A stretch of 64,000 bases of DNA, taken from assembly GCF_027942865.1 (NCBI RefSeq), contig NC_134509.1, forward strand, positions 30,822,197-30,886,196, given 5' to 3'. The stretch is from Odontesthes bonariensis (Eukaryota > Chordata > Actinopteri > Atheriniformes > Atherinopsidae). The stretch's first letter is position 1; every line of letters begins with the position of its first letter. Both the position numbers and the translations under genes were made by a program. This document shows, piece after piece, positions 1-9,842 of this stretch. A model generated the notes under the pieces. It was not told where the DNA came from and ran no database searches. It saw nothing but the letters and a program-made list of their open reading frames with translations.

Positions 1-514
1 AATTACTCTAAGCTAAAGAAAGATTCAAGCTTATTTTCACCATTTCTAGAAATAGAGAAAAGCACATATTTCATCTTAAAGTAACAGTAGAGAATTTAGC
101 TGCTCGTGATATGTAACACCACTGTGACAAAGGCAAATCTCAGTGTGTACCCTGCACATGTACATCCACACGCTGTTGTCACGTTGAAGAGGTCACAAAG
201 ATGCCGTCAAAAGCCTACAAATTTTTTTTTTGTTCTCCAGTCTGTGTTGGAGTTTATTGTAATGCACTGGGCTTTGTTCAGACTGGACACATATCATGCC
301 AAAGTAAAAAAATAAAATTGTAAAGAAAAAAAAAAAAAAAAGCCTACAAAAATGTCAAGTCACTGTAAAGGAAAACAGTGTGGTGCAGGGCAGCCTCTCG
401 GCTATCTAGTTAATTTTCAAACTCAGGAACGTCTACAACAAAGGTCTATGTACTTAAAAAGAAGCCAGAAACACAAAGTTCGCAATAAGGTTCATAATCT
501 TATCTAGTGTTGCT
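1..514. other. Non-coding flank, nothing recognised
   Basis: AT-rich DNA with short A and T runs near 220-230 and 326-342. No splice-flanked coding segment, tRNA or known repeat could be recognised. The only open frame (106-315) lacks an ATG start and resembles no family. Confidence 0.5.
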
Positions 515-518
515 TTAA

Positions 519-1118
519 AGCTGCAGTCTGCAACTCTTTTTCAAGCATAATGCCTGGAACTGTCCGGGGATTCTGAAAGTAGTACATTAAATACTCCAAT
601 ACAAAAAAAAATGAGTTCTCTAGGTCCCCTATATGTCCCGCTAGGTCCCTCCAAAGCCAGCAGGTTTGTTTACAAAATTGCACACCGGACCGGTAAAAGA
701 TAACCAATCAGGTTACGAGCTGGGCTCTGCTGCCTGTCAATCACCGATTGTGCACGCGCGATACAAGGTAGGCTCGTCCCCACGCTTATTTATCTAGACT
801 ATTGAACTTCATTACGGGCTAGTCGACTTACTGTGTCTTCCATGATCGCAAATGACAGGTGAGTTGATGAATGAGGAGTCGTGTAGGCGCATCTGGCGTG
901 CACGTCTACGTGCACGAGTTCTCATGTGTTTTGAAGGGGCGGGACAGGAAGTTGAATAACTTTTTATTTTTCGGTTAAAAAATAAGCATTTCTTGCATTT
1001 TGCGACTACGGAGGTCACTGTTTTCAACTTCAAGCGTTCTGATAGATCATGTAAACTCTTAAAATGCCAAAAAGTAGGACTTTACGTATGACAACAACAA
1101 ATCTTGCAGACTGCAGCT
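519..1118 (+). mobile_element. TTAA-target MITE, family A, copy 1
   Basis: A 600 bp non-autonomous DNA element. It begins AGCTGCAGTCTGCAA and ends with the inverted complement, giving a 15 bp terminal inverted repeat, and is flanked by TTAA at 515-518 and 1119-1122. TTAA target duplication is typical of piggyBac and Kolobok/T2-type elements. A second copy in opposite orientation lies at 8770-9368; by eye only about 10-15 positions differ, so both insertions are recent. Short open frames inside it are shared by both copies and are not genes. The transposase source is not in this window. Confidence 0.85.
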
Positions 1119-1122
1119 TTAA

Positions 1123-1566
1123 AGGTAGGGTAGGAGATCCTGGATTTTGAGTCCAGCGAAGCTGCATTTTGAAAATACACAGGTAAAAAGTCCCAACCCT
1201 TTTCTTCACTTCCCCCCCCGAAGCCACGCCTCTAGAGTACATGAACGCGCACGAGCACGAAGGTGCACGAGCGCTGTTCTGACAGCAAGCATCGATCGCT
1301 GCCGTCTTTAGTATTTAGTATAATGCTAACTACACGTTTAATAATGCTAGGTGCTAGCCAAGCTGGCTCTAGTTTAGCTTCCTGCCAAGCTTCTGGGCGC
1401 GAGTGATTCGTTCACGGAGCAGGGTACGCGCACAGGGGGAAGGAGGGGGAGATAGGAGCAGATTGCAGTTTGATAGACGGCAATTAATTGGTAACAATGG
1501 GGGTGTGAAGAGTATTTCAAGCAATATGTAAAAAAATGTTCCAGAAAAAGATCCCCTACCCAACCT
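1123..1566. mobile_element. TTAA-target MITE, family B
   Basis: A 444 bp element starting AGGTAGGGTAGGAGATC and ending with its imperfect complement (GATCCCCTACCCAACCT). It is flanked by TTAA at 1119-1122 and 1567-1570. The left TTAA is the same one that ends the family A element, so the two abut. The AGG start next to TTAA recalls the T2/Kolobok group, which is inference. No transposase is encoded. Confidence 0.75.
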
Positions 1567-2004
1567 TTAAGTGATTCTACTTTCACCACCACTTGGATGT
1601 AGCACACCAACACATCAGACTGTCGTTTGTTTGATACAGGCTGTGAGGTCATATACTTCACTGATAGTTTTAAGGTCTTAATTATTGACTTATTGAACAA
1701 CTTATTCCTTCTGCATTCTTATTGTATCACCAAAACATTAACAGGACAAATATTGTTTTGTAAAGAGGTTGCAGGTGGTGTAATAGATCCACTGTGGAAA
1801 TGTTATGACCACTACAACTCAAGAAACAAAACCTGTTCAGTTCTTTACACTATTTAATTTAAATTTACATTTAATTTCACAAAATTTCAGCCAGTTTCAT
1901 CATCAGATTACACATGTTGGCATTTAAAACAGAAAAACTAAATAATCTGACTGATACACTTCAAACAATTTGAAACACAGTCTGAGGTCAAAGACCATGC
2001 TTTC
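1567..2004. other. Intergenic spacer 3' of ccdc130
   Basis: AT-rich spacer between the MITE pair and the 3' end of ccdc130. Nothing recognisable was found. Confidence 0.45.
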
Positions 2005-2024
2005 AGAGGTTAGTGTACTACATT

Positions 2025-2030
2025 TTTATT
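2025..2030 (-). promoter_or_regulatory. ccdc130: Poly(A) signal of ccdc130
   Basis: TTTATT on the plus strand reads AATAAA on the minus strand, about 135 bases after the ccdc130 stop codon. This predicts cleavage near 2005-2015 and a short 3' UTR. Confidence 0.55.
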
Positions 2031-2164
2031 TTCAGCAAGTGAGAAGTAAAGCGTTACAGCAGATTTCTGCAGCTGTGACAAACAATTTTTAGTCTGATCT
2101 CTGTCATTGCTTTACAGCCCTTCACGGAATTCAGAAACTGTCCCATTGAGCTCAGCTTTTAGTC

Positions 2165-5100
2165 TCATTGTCCAGGGTCTGAATCTGAGTCGCTGTAGTC
2201 TGCCACCAAAGATGTGATTCCTCCAGAACATTTGCTCCATCCACACCCTTGATCCACTGCATTAATCAGTATTTTTTCAGTTTCCTCTGTGGTTTTCACA
2301 AGCACCTCCTTCAAGTCACTGTCATTTGTCTCTGCTCCTTTCTCACCTCCTTGCCTCGAAGCCGTAAATGGGGCTTCCTCTGTCCGAGTCCCTTTTTGCA
2401 CCCCATTATTACGGTTGCTGACATCAGGGTGCGACTTTTGGCTCGTTATTGTGGCACAGTGTTCAGTTTTAATTCCAGATCCTCCTGAGCGTTTGCGGAT
2501 TAAGGAGCTGTGTGAGGAGCTCAGGGCTTTGGCCAGTGCTGCTTCTTTCCCCTGCAGCCCGAGCTTATGGAGCAGACTGCCTGCCGCACCTCCTGCTGGT
2601 GATGAGGAAGTGGAGTTAAACCAGGAACGGGAGGCGATCTCTTTCCGTTTGCTGTGCTTTTTGTCCTCATACGCTGAATAGAAAGCCAAAAGTCAGGAAG
2701 AAAGTTTTAATAGTCCTGTTATTAGTATTTTTTTTAAGCATAAATTAGAATTTATTTTTAAAAAAAATCTTATCTGGTGCTTACAGTCAGGTGCCTGGTA
2801 GGTGAGTAGTGCTGCCAGTTTCTTGTCCTCTTCCTTCTCTGGCAGCAGTGGTATGGATAGGTTGGTTCTCATCCTTACAGCATTGTCTTTCTCCTCCTGC
2901 TCAGCCACAACTTTCTTCTCAGTCTATAAAGCAGAGATGTCAGTTTAAAAACACAGTACAAGGCCATCTAACAACACCACAGGATCTTAAAAAGAAAACT
3001 GCTACATGTGCAAATATGAACCATTTTTTGGTAATTGTTTTATTGTTGACTGTCTAAAACAAACTATCGATTTCATTCAAGTATAGATGGAAAGTCTCAT
3101 GCAAAACTGTTGGCATTTGTAACCACAAAAAGTTGACAAAGTAAAGGAAACATTCAACAGAAAGTTTTCTAGTAAGGTGTTGGACCTCCTCACGCTGCCT
3201 GGGCAGCTTAAATTCATTTGAACTTCTCTACAAGTTCCTGGTGCTCTGAAAGAGAAACAGAGCCTTGTTCCTTCAAATTAAATTCCTACTCTTGGTATCT
3301 TTGATAGTTATGATTATGTCAATTAGTGCTATTGAATAAATTGGTCCTAAATCCTCTGTGAGTGTTCAGTGGGGTTCAGATCTGAACACTGAAGGTCACA
3401 GCAAACAATTTGTGTCATATTTCAGACTTATCGAACCATTCAGTGACACTTTATGCCCTATGGATGGGACTTTTCCCTCTAACTTAGCAACCATTTGTAT
3501 AACCAATGATGGATCTATTGGGTAGTATTAATGCAACGGTTAATAACACAAGTTATTAGTATCCTACTCTGAACTTCCTGCGGAGGGTGCTGTTGAGTTG
3601 AAAGTCATCTTTCCAGCCTGACTGATGGTCCTGGATCTCTGACAAAGAGGGCAGAGCCTTTTTAAGCTTCTCTTTGTCTTTCCCACCATGGTCCAGTTTG
3701 TACATTGCATCTGTCTCCAGCTTCTCCTTTTCTGCCCGTTCTGCACAAAGAGGATGTAAAATTTAGCCAAACGGAAAGGCAAAACATGCATGTAAAAGAA
3801 AAACAGGAGGCAAAATTCTTTCTTATAAGTGAATGTCATATTCACTCCAAACCCTTTGCTTTCTTTTATCTAGGCACTACTATACTCTTAGCACACCATG
3901 AAACAATAGTCACTGCCCTTTTCTAGCTCATTTTCACCTCAAAACATGATACAATGAAGTAAAGTGAAAACATAAACATGATCAATAAACATTAATTCTT
4001 TACCAGTCGTGAGGATCTGCTCATTTTCAGCCATGTCCCAGCGTTCCTCCTTCCTGCTTGCTCCACTTACGATGACATAGTCACAAGTAGCTGGATCTGT
4101 CTGCATCTCAATATAGTTGATACACAGGTGGCACTTCATCCTAAACCTGGTTGATATGGCAAAAACATAGAAATTGTAGATTTGGGGGGAAAAAAAGGTA
4201 GATTGCCCCAAAAAGCTAAAAGTTCTGATTTCTTGTTCACACAACAGGAAGATGGCGTTGTTTTAACAGCACGCCTGGTCCTTCTTTGTTTACCTGTAGA
4301 TTGGCGTGGTGTAGTAGTTCCCCACTTTCTTCTTCTCAGCATTGTAACGTACCCCTGTACAAACGGATCATACCTGTTATGGATATGAAAACGTACTGTG
4401 TGCGAATCAATGATTGAATGTTTTTTCCTCAGCTTACCCATTCCAATGTGATTCTTGCAGCCGTCACACCAGATGTTGTAGGGCATTTCAAACCTAAATT
4501 GACAAAGAATAGTTGTAAATGCATGCACTTTATGTATCAATAAAAAAAAACAGTTCTTTGAGTATATACCACATTTCCTCAAATGGAGAACGGGGGGGGG
4601 GGCTTTATTTATTACAACGGCTGTGAGTATCAGACCTTTATTAGAGGCAGGCCCTACTTTCTAATCATCACTGTTCCTAATATGACATGTCATATATTTT
4701 TAAACATGCCTTATTTGATTACAAATCTGTAACGTTGTGAGTTCTAAATACCTGCATGTTCATAATGGGAGTCAACCAGAGGTCCATTCATTCCCATGTG
4801 AAGCTCCATAATTAAAAGAAATGCGCAAAATACCGCTGTCATTTTTTTCCCCTCCGGAACTGACCTCAAGTAAATTGGCAATTAACTTTCACAGTGCATT
4901 TTGCAGACAGTACTGTGTGCCAGAACGTTGGATAAACAAAGTAGCCAACAGGCTAACAAACTATTAACTTGAAAAGCTGTTAGTATATCCATTCAATTTC
5001 ATGCAGGCTATAAACTTAAAATAGATTCTAAATTGAAATGGACAGAAACATCCCTGTCCTTCACATGACTGTAATTGTGAAAGATGAACATCTATACAGT

Positions 5101-6088
5101 ATCCAACAGCTTACCAGAACAATCAGAAGTGGTTTAAGACTAAGTAATCAAAGGCGATATAAATATGTTTAAAACTGCATAGGGTTTGGACATGATAACA
5201 GCTGTTCTTTTTTTCCACCCTCTTTCCCTGCCCTGCCCAGCCCAACCGATAAGAGACTGTGCTTTTATTTGAATCCCACTTGTTCTAATAGAGGAAATAC
5301 AGTATGGATGTATTTATTCCTCGTCTTTTAAGCTTCATATGTTTTACTATACCTAACTAAACATATGTTCACTTGATTTATTCTAGATATGCCCGAATGT
5401 ATTCTGTTCTTAAGTATATACACTCTATCAGAGTTAGTATTATTATTTAATTAACACAGTTGGTTGTGGTAGTGAATACCATTACATTAAGGTACAGTGT
5501 TACACTGACATCTGTGTCTGTTATTTGACAGTATAGTAATAACAATGATCGGAAATTACACGGGACAAAACAAGTAAACGGGACAATATATGTAAGGACA
5601 TGTGAAATGCAACACAATACTGAGGCAAAGGAAAAAATTGTGATATCTCATGACTATTCTCCAGCCAACAACAATTCATTATTTCTCTATATGCGAGTGT
5701 ACTAACCTGATAATGAGGATACCCTGGGACAGTTTCCTGGCCCTCTCCCGAAGAGCATGAGTTTTATGGTAGCCATTGAGGGATCCATGCTAAGCACAAA
5801 GATTTAAAGAGATGTAAGTGAATGGACAAACACAAAAGCTGAACTAAACTAAAGTCTGTCATTGCGCACACGCACACGCACACGCACACACACACACACA
5901 CACACACACCTTGGCTGGATCAAAATCTGGAGGGTAGTATTTGTTTGTTCCTTTTCTTTCACCCTGTCAAGAAAAGAGGAGGAAATGCTTTGTTAACAAA
6001 GGGTACACTGTATGTTTAAATAATATATCTGTGTGATTATTTGCAATATGAGAGACACAAGTGAATTATACACATCACAGCTTACCAT
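2165..6088 (-). CDS. ccdc130: CCDC130/YJU2B, splicing-associated CWC16-family protein
   Basis: Nine coding exons on the minus strand: 6088-6086 (only the ATG), 5963-5910, 5789-5707, 4493-4438, 4354-4294, 4146-4004, 3740-3568, 2923-2785 and 2673-2165. All junctions are GT-AG and in phase, giving 406 aa (human protein 396). The N-terminus MGERKGTNKYYPPDFDP, the zinc-binding pairs WCDGC and CHLC, and the box ERWDMAENEQILTT identify the CWC16/Yju2 family. A charged coiled-coil stretch, RSWF, and the acidic end LVADYSDSDSDPGQ follow. The paralogue YJU2 acts in the catalytic spliceosome; CCDC130 is nuclear and less well studied. The gene is head to head with gtf3a. The donor after exon 2 lies in a GT repeat and the donor after exon 7 (GTAGGA) is weak. 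A non-coding first exon (donor GTAAGT at 6534-6529) and a leader exon near 6127-6089 are likely. The exon 8 start could lie 6 bases further in. Confidence 0.95.
4494..5706. other. ccdc130 intron 3, no element recognised
   Basis: The largest ccdc130 intron (1.2 kb). It is AT-rich with a G run at about 4591-4600. No second gene, inverted-repeat element or RNA gene could be supported. Confidence 0.5.
5865..5909. repeat. (CA)n/(CACACG)n microsatellite at a splice donor
   Basis: About 45 bases of CA repeat with CACACG variants on the plus strand. On the minus strand it is a GT repeat that starts exactly at the 5' splice site of ccdc130 intron 2 (exon ends GCCAAG at 5910, then GTGTGTGTG). The first repeat unit therefore is the donor dinucleotide. 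Confidence 0.9.
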
Positions 6089-6479
6089 AGTGACGACTGG
6101 TGCGCTACACTTTTGATGGATTCACCCCTACTCACATAAAAAAAACAAGTTATTTCACAGCCACCACTCGGAAATAGTTAGACTGAATTTGACTGAGACT
6201 TCAAGACTTGCCTTCAACTTACTATAGCGTGTACGCGTAGCAGGCGTAGGCTAACTATTTCAAAGCACAAAATGCAGTATAAGCTCACATTCACATTTGC
6301 AAACAAAAAAAAGAGTGTACATACTAGCGTTAAGCTTTTGTTGTAGACGTGCAAGGAAACTAGCAAAACGCAAGCTAACGTTCGCAACAGTTTGCTGGTT
6401 ACGTTATTTCTGTCCTCTACACACAAATATAAAAGGCCCGTAAATAAATGACAGCTTGAAAGAAATGACTTCATATGCT

Positions 6480-6715
6480 AAGATTTCATGTTTACTTAGA
6501 TTTTTACATACAAATCTAAACTATACTTACAAGTTGTCTGCACTGCTAACAACCAAACGTCTGGAGGTCGGTGCGTAATGACGTAATTTCCTGGCGTCAT
6601 AGGAAGTGATGTCACTTTGAATAGGCTTTTAGGGGAAGTACCCCTGTACGGACAGAGAACGTGCTCAGGAAACCGGATCGAACAACACAACTTGTCGTTT
6701 CTCGATGCCGCCAAA
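6480..6715. promoter_or_regulatory. Bidirectional promoter of ccdc130 and gtf3a
   Basis: The spacer between two divergent genes. It holds an ATF/CREB-type site TGACGTAA at 6579-6586, related GCGTCAT and TGATGTCAC motifs at 6594-6616, and an ETS-type AGGAAGTG at 6601-6608. There is no TATA box. The minus-strand GTAAGT donor at 6534-6529 marks a probable non-coding first exon of ccdc130, so its start lies near 6550-6600. gtf3a transcription probably starts at about 6610-6680. The start sites are inferred, not seen. Confidence 0.65.
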
Positions 6716-7795
6716 ATGGAAACTAAAACAGAGTTGCACAAACGTTACATCTGCTCGTTTCCTGGCTGTTCGGCCGCTTATAACAAACAGTGGAAACTGG
6801 ACGCTCACTTATGTAAGCACACGGGGGTAAAACCGTACTCATGTGAGCGCGATAGCTGCGGTAAGTCCTTCTGCAGCTCGTATCACTTAGCAAGGCACGA
6901 GCTCAGTCACAGCGGAGTGAAGCCGTTTCAGTGCCCCGTAGACGGCTGCACGGAGGCTTTCACCACAAACACAAACCGGGTCAGACATATCAGTCGCGTC
7001 CACAGCCAGGAGCAGAAGAAATACGTTTGTAAATTTGATGGCTGCGGCCTTGAGTTCAAGAAAAACAAGCAACTGAAGTCCCACATGTGTGAGGAGCACA
7101 CTCAGCTGCCGCCGTACCGGTGCACTTATGAAGGCTGCCAGATGCGATTCGCTTTCCCAAGTAAACTGAAGCGACACGAGAAGGTGCACAAAGGGTACCC
7201 CTGCGATGAGGAGGACTGCGCCTTCACAGGAAAGACCTGGACGGAATTAATGAAGCACAGGAAGGAGCAGCACAGGGCTGTTCTGAGATGTGAGCTCTGC
7301 AGAAAGGTGTTCAGGGACTCCTGGTTCCTGCAGCAGCATCAGCGCGTCCACTCTGATACAAGAATAGTCTTCAAGTGCCCCAGGGATGGCTGTGACAGGT
7401 CCTTCACCACTGTCTTTAACCTACAGAGCCACATCAGCTCCTTCCATGAGGAGGTGCGCCCCTTTGCCTGCACCCACGCTGGCTGTGGGAAGAGTTTTTC
7501 CATGAGACAGAGCCTCCATCGTCACAGTGTTGTCCATGATCCGGAGAGGAAGAAGCTGAGGAAACCTAGATCTAAACGATCTCTTGCTTCCAGGCTAAGT
7601 GGCTTTTGCGAGAAGAGAGTGATCTACAAGAAGCACAGGGAGCCTGAAGCACACGGAGAGTCTGCAGAGGAGAAGATGGACCAGCCTGTTCCTGTTGAGT
7701 TGGTGTCCCTACTGCAGGATACATCCTTGTTGTGCAGCCCTGCAGTGGGCACACATGGACTTACTGATGCCCTGACTACCCCTTTAACAGTGTAG
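6716..7795 (+). CDS. gtf3a: Transcription factor IIIA (nine C2H2 zinc fingers), intronless
   Basis: A single uninterrupted frame of 359 aa. Nine C2H2 fingers run from about residue 11 to 277; the first reads RYICSFPGC and ends HLCKH, and finger 6 is the short GYPCDEEDC form known from TFIIIA. After the fingers come VVHDPE and KRSLASRLSGF, the conserved TFIIIA tail. TFIIIA binds the internal control region of 5S rRNA genes to recruit TFIIIC, TFIIIB and Pol III, and also binds 5S RNA as the 7S particle. The start at 6716 has a strong context (A at -3, G at +4), 10 residues before finger 1. An out-of-frame ATG at 6705 overlaps it, and 33 upstream in-frame codons are open. Vertebrate TFIIIA genes are normally split into many exons, so this copy looks retroposed or intron-stripped, yet it is undamaged. 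It could be the oocyte-type or 42Sp43-like paralogue; sequence alone does not decide. Confidence 0.95.
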   Translation: METKTELHKRYICSFPGCSAAYNKQWKLDAHLCKHTGVKPYSCERDSCGKSFCSSYHLARHELSHSGVKPFQCPVDGCTEAFTTNTNRVRHISRVHSQEQKKYVCKFDGCGLEFKKNKQLKSHMCEEHTQLPPYRCTYEGCQMRFAFPSKLKRHEKVHKGYPCDEEDCAFTGKTWTELMKHRKEQHRAVLRCELCRKVFRDSWFLQQHQRVHSDTRIVFKCPRDGCDRSFTTVFNLQSHISSFHEEVRPFACTHAGCGKSFSMRQSLHRHSVVHDPERKKLRKPRSKRSLASRLSGFCEKRVIYKKHREPEAHGESAEEKMDQPVPVELVSLLQDTSLLCSPAVGTHGLTDALTTPLTV

Positions 7796-8269
7796 TCAAA
7801 TGAAGGAGTCATTTACGTTATTGTGAAGTCAGCCACCACTTAATGAGAGCTTATGTCTTATTATGTTTCTTACATGCTTGCAAGAAGTTTATGTTTCTTG
7901 AAGTTTGTGCAGTGAGTAAAGTCCCTGTTTAAGAGTAAATATTTTGCACTCAGGTCCTGTCTTTGTGTAAATGGACTCTTTTAAGAATTTAGTTATAATT
8001 ATTGTACATATGATTGAAGGAATTGCACAGCTGGGGCATTTTCAAATTTCCCAGAGCCATTCAACTCATGATGTGTCATTTGATTTTTGGATCCATTTTA
8101 TGTGGATTTGGAGGGGGCAGGACCCTATCCCAGCTGCCCGTTGCTGATAGTCTTCTCATCGGTGATATTTGTGTTTAAAAGAAATCTATTTTTGTTCTCT
8201 TTGTGAAATAACAGCTCACATTGGACATCTGTTTACACTCTATCCACGTACACCTTGAACCAAAATTTC

Positions 8270-8275
8270 AATAAA
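8270..8275 (+). promoter_or_regulatory. gtf3a: Poly(A) signal of gtf3a
   Basis: AATAAA 475 bases after the gtf3a stop codon, followed by an A-rich then T-rich stretch. It predicts a 3' UTR of about 490 bases. Confidence 0.6.
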
Positions 8276-8769
8276 CACGTTTAAAAAATAAAACTTTCAG
8301 TTATAAAATCTGTCGCATGTGCTTTTTTTTTTTGTCTTGAATTTACTTCTCTCATTAATTTGGTCACTTTGACTGTTAGGAAGTTTAAAGTTGGTTATAA
8401 GAGTTGTTTTTATGATCCACACATTTCAGTTGAGCTCCAGTTGACAGTGGTCCTCTATTTTTTACTGGGATGTTGGTCCAACCAAAACTAGATTTTGAAA
8501 TGCATGTAAATATTTCAGTCCGAAAAATATTGGGCTTCTTAAAACCAGACAAACACACCCTGATAATTAAGTTGGGGATCCAATCAATCCTATATGTACA
8601 CACACAACTAGACTCAAATGGGCCTAAGTGCTCAGTACATGCTCCACAGTTCCATCTTTTTGTAAAAATGTGATATTATATATATTATGTGATCTTAAGT
8701 ATATTAATATTTCTAATATATAATAAAATAAAAACACATCACAAAACTGATTGAAAAGCAGCCCATTAA

Positions 8770-9368
8770 AGCTGCAGTCTGCAAGATTTGTTGTTGTCAT
8801 ACGTAAAGTCCTACTTTTTGGCATTTTAAGAGTTTACATGATCTATCAGAACGCTTGAAGTTGAAAACGGTGACCTCCGTAGTCGCAAAATGCAAGAAAT
8901 GCTTATTTTTTAACCGAAAAATAAAAAGTTATTCAACTTCCTGTCCCGCCCCTTCAAAACACATGAGAACTCGTGCACGTCTACGTGCACGCCAGATGCG
9001 CCTACACGACTCCTCATTCATCAACTCAATTGTCATTTGCGATCATGGAAGACACAGTAAGTAGACAAGCCGTAATGAAGTTCAATAGTCCAGATAAATA
9101 AGCGTGGGGACGAGCCTACCTTGTATCGCGTGTGCACAAACGGTGATTGACAGGCAGCAGAGCCCAGCTCGTAACCTGATTGGTTATCTTTTACCGGTCC
9201 GGTGTGCAATTTTGTAAACAAACCTGCTGGCTTTGGAGGGACCTAGCGGGACATATAGGGGACCTAGAGAACTCATTTTTTTTTGTATTGGGGTATTTAA
9301 TGTACTACTTTCAGAATCCCCGGACAGTTCCAGGCATTATGCTTGAAAAAGAGTTGCAGACTGCAGCT
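8770..9368 (-). mobile_element. TTAA-target MITE, family A, copy 2 (inverted)
   Basis: A 599 bp copy of the element at 519-1118 in the opposite orientation, with the same AGCTGCAGTCTGCAA terminal repeats and its own TTAA flanks (8766-8769 and 9369-9372). It lies about 500 bases after the gtf3a poly(A) signal, so the two copies enclose ccdc130 and gtf3a as a large inverted repeat with about 7.65 kb between them. Confidence 0.85.
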
Positions 9369-9756
9369 TTAAGACTAGCAACCCCCGCTTGTATAAAGCA
9401 TTTCGGCACAGTCACTCTCCTAAAAAAAAGAAACTTGATTCCATAACTGCAGCATGATCTGAAAAAAATCACCATTCAAGCAATCTCAAGACAATGTGTA
9501 TTCAGTGAATTCAGCTATACTTACATGCATACTTACACAGACAAAGTTGGAAGTGTCGAAATGTCTTGGAACGTTTTCTACAACAGTGCACAGTGTTATG
9601 GTGTCAGACAAAATTCTGTCAATTAATTGATTTCCCTCCAGTACATGTGTATGGGGACAACAACGGTGGTTTGACCGCTCAACTCAACTGTGCAAATAGC
9701 CGCAGTAACAGTTATCTTGTTTTAAATTCTTATTCTTCACATTTCTTATGTTTGAG

Positions 9757-9842
9757 AGATGGATCCAGGTTCCCTTCTCGGCTGGGGCCTTTCTGTGTGG
9801 AGTTTGCATGTTCTCCTCGTGTATGCGTGGGCTTCCTTCCAC
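9757..9842 (+). mobile_element. Fragment of abundant tRNA-headed teleost SINE
   Basis: A short piece matching the central part of the repeat also seen at 12187, 42036, 49583 and 57498, sharing GGGGCCTTTCTGTGTGGAG and CATGTTCTC. Both ends are lost. Confidence 0.7.

Noticed and set aside
8855-9446. Small plus-strand frames, and their mirror images near 504-1033
   Set aside because: They are the same MITE interior in two orientations. Similarity between the frames reflects recent copying, not a conserved protein.
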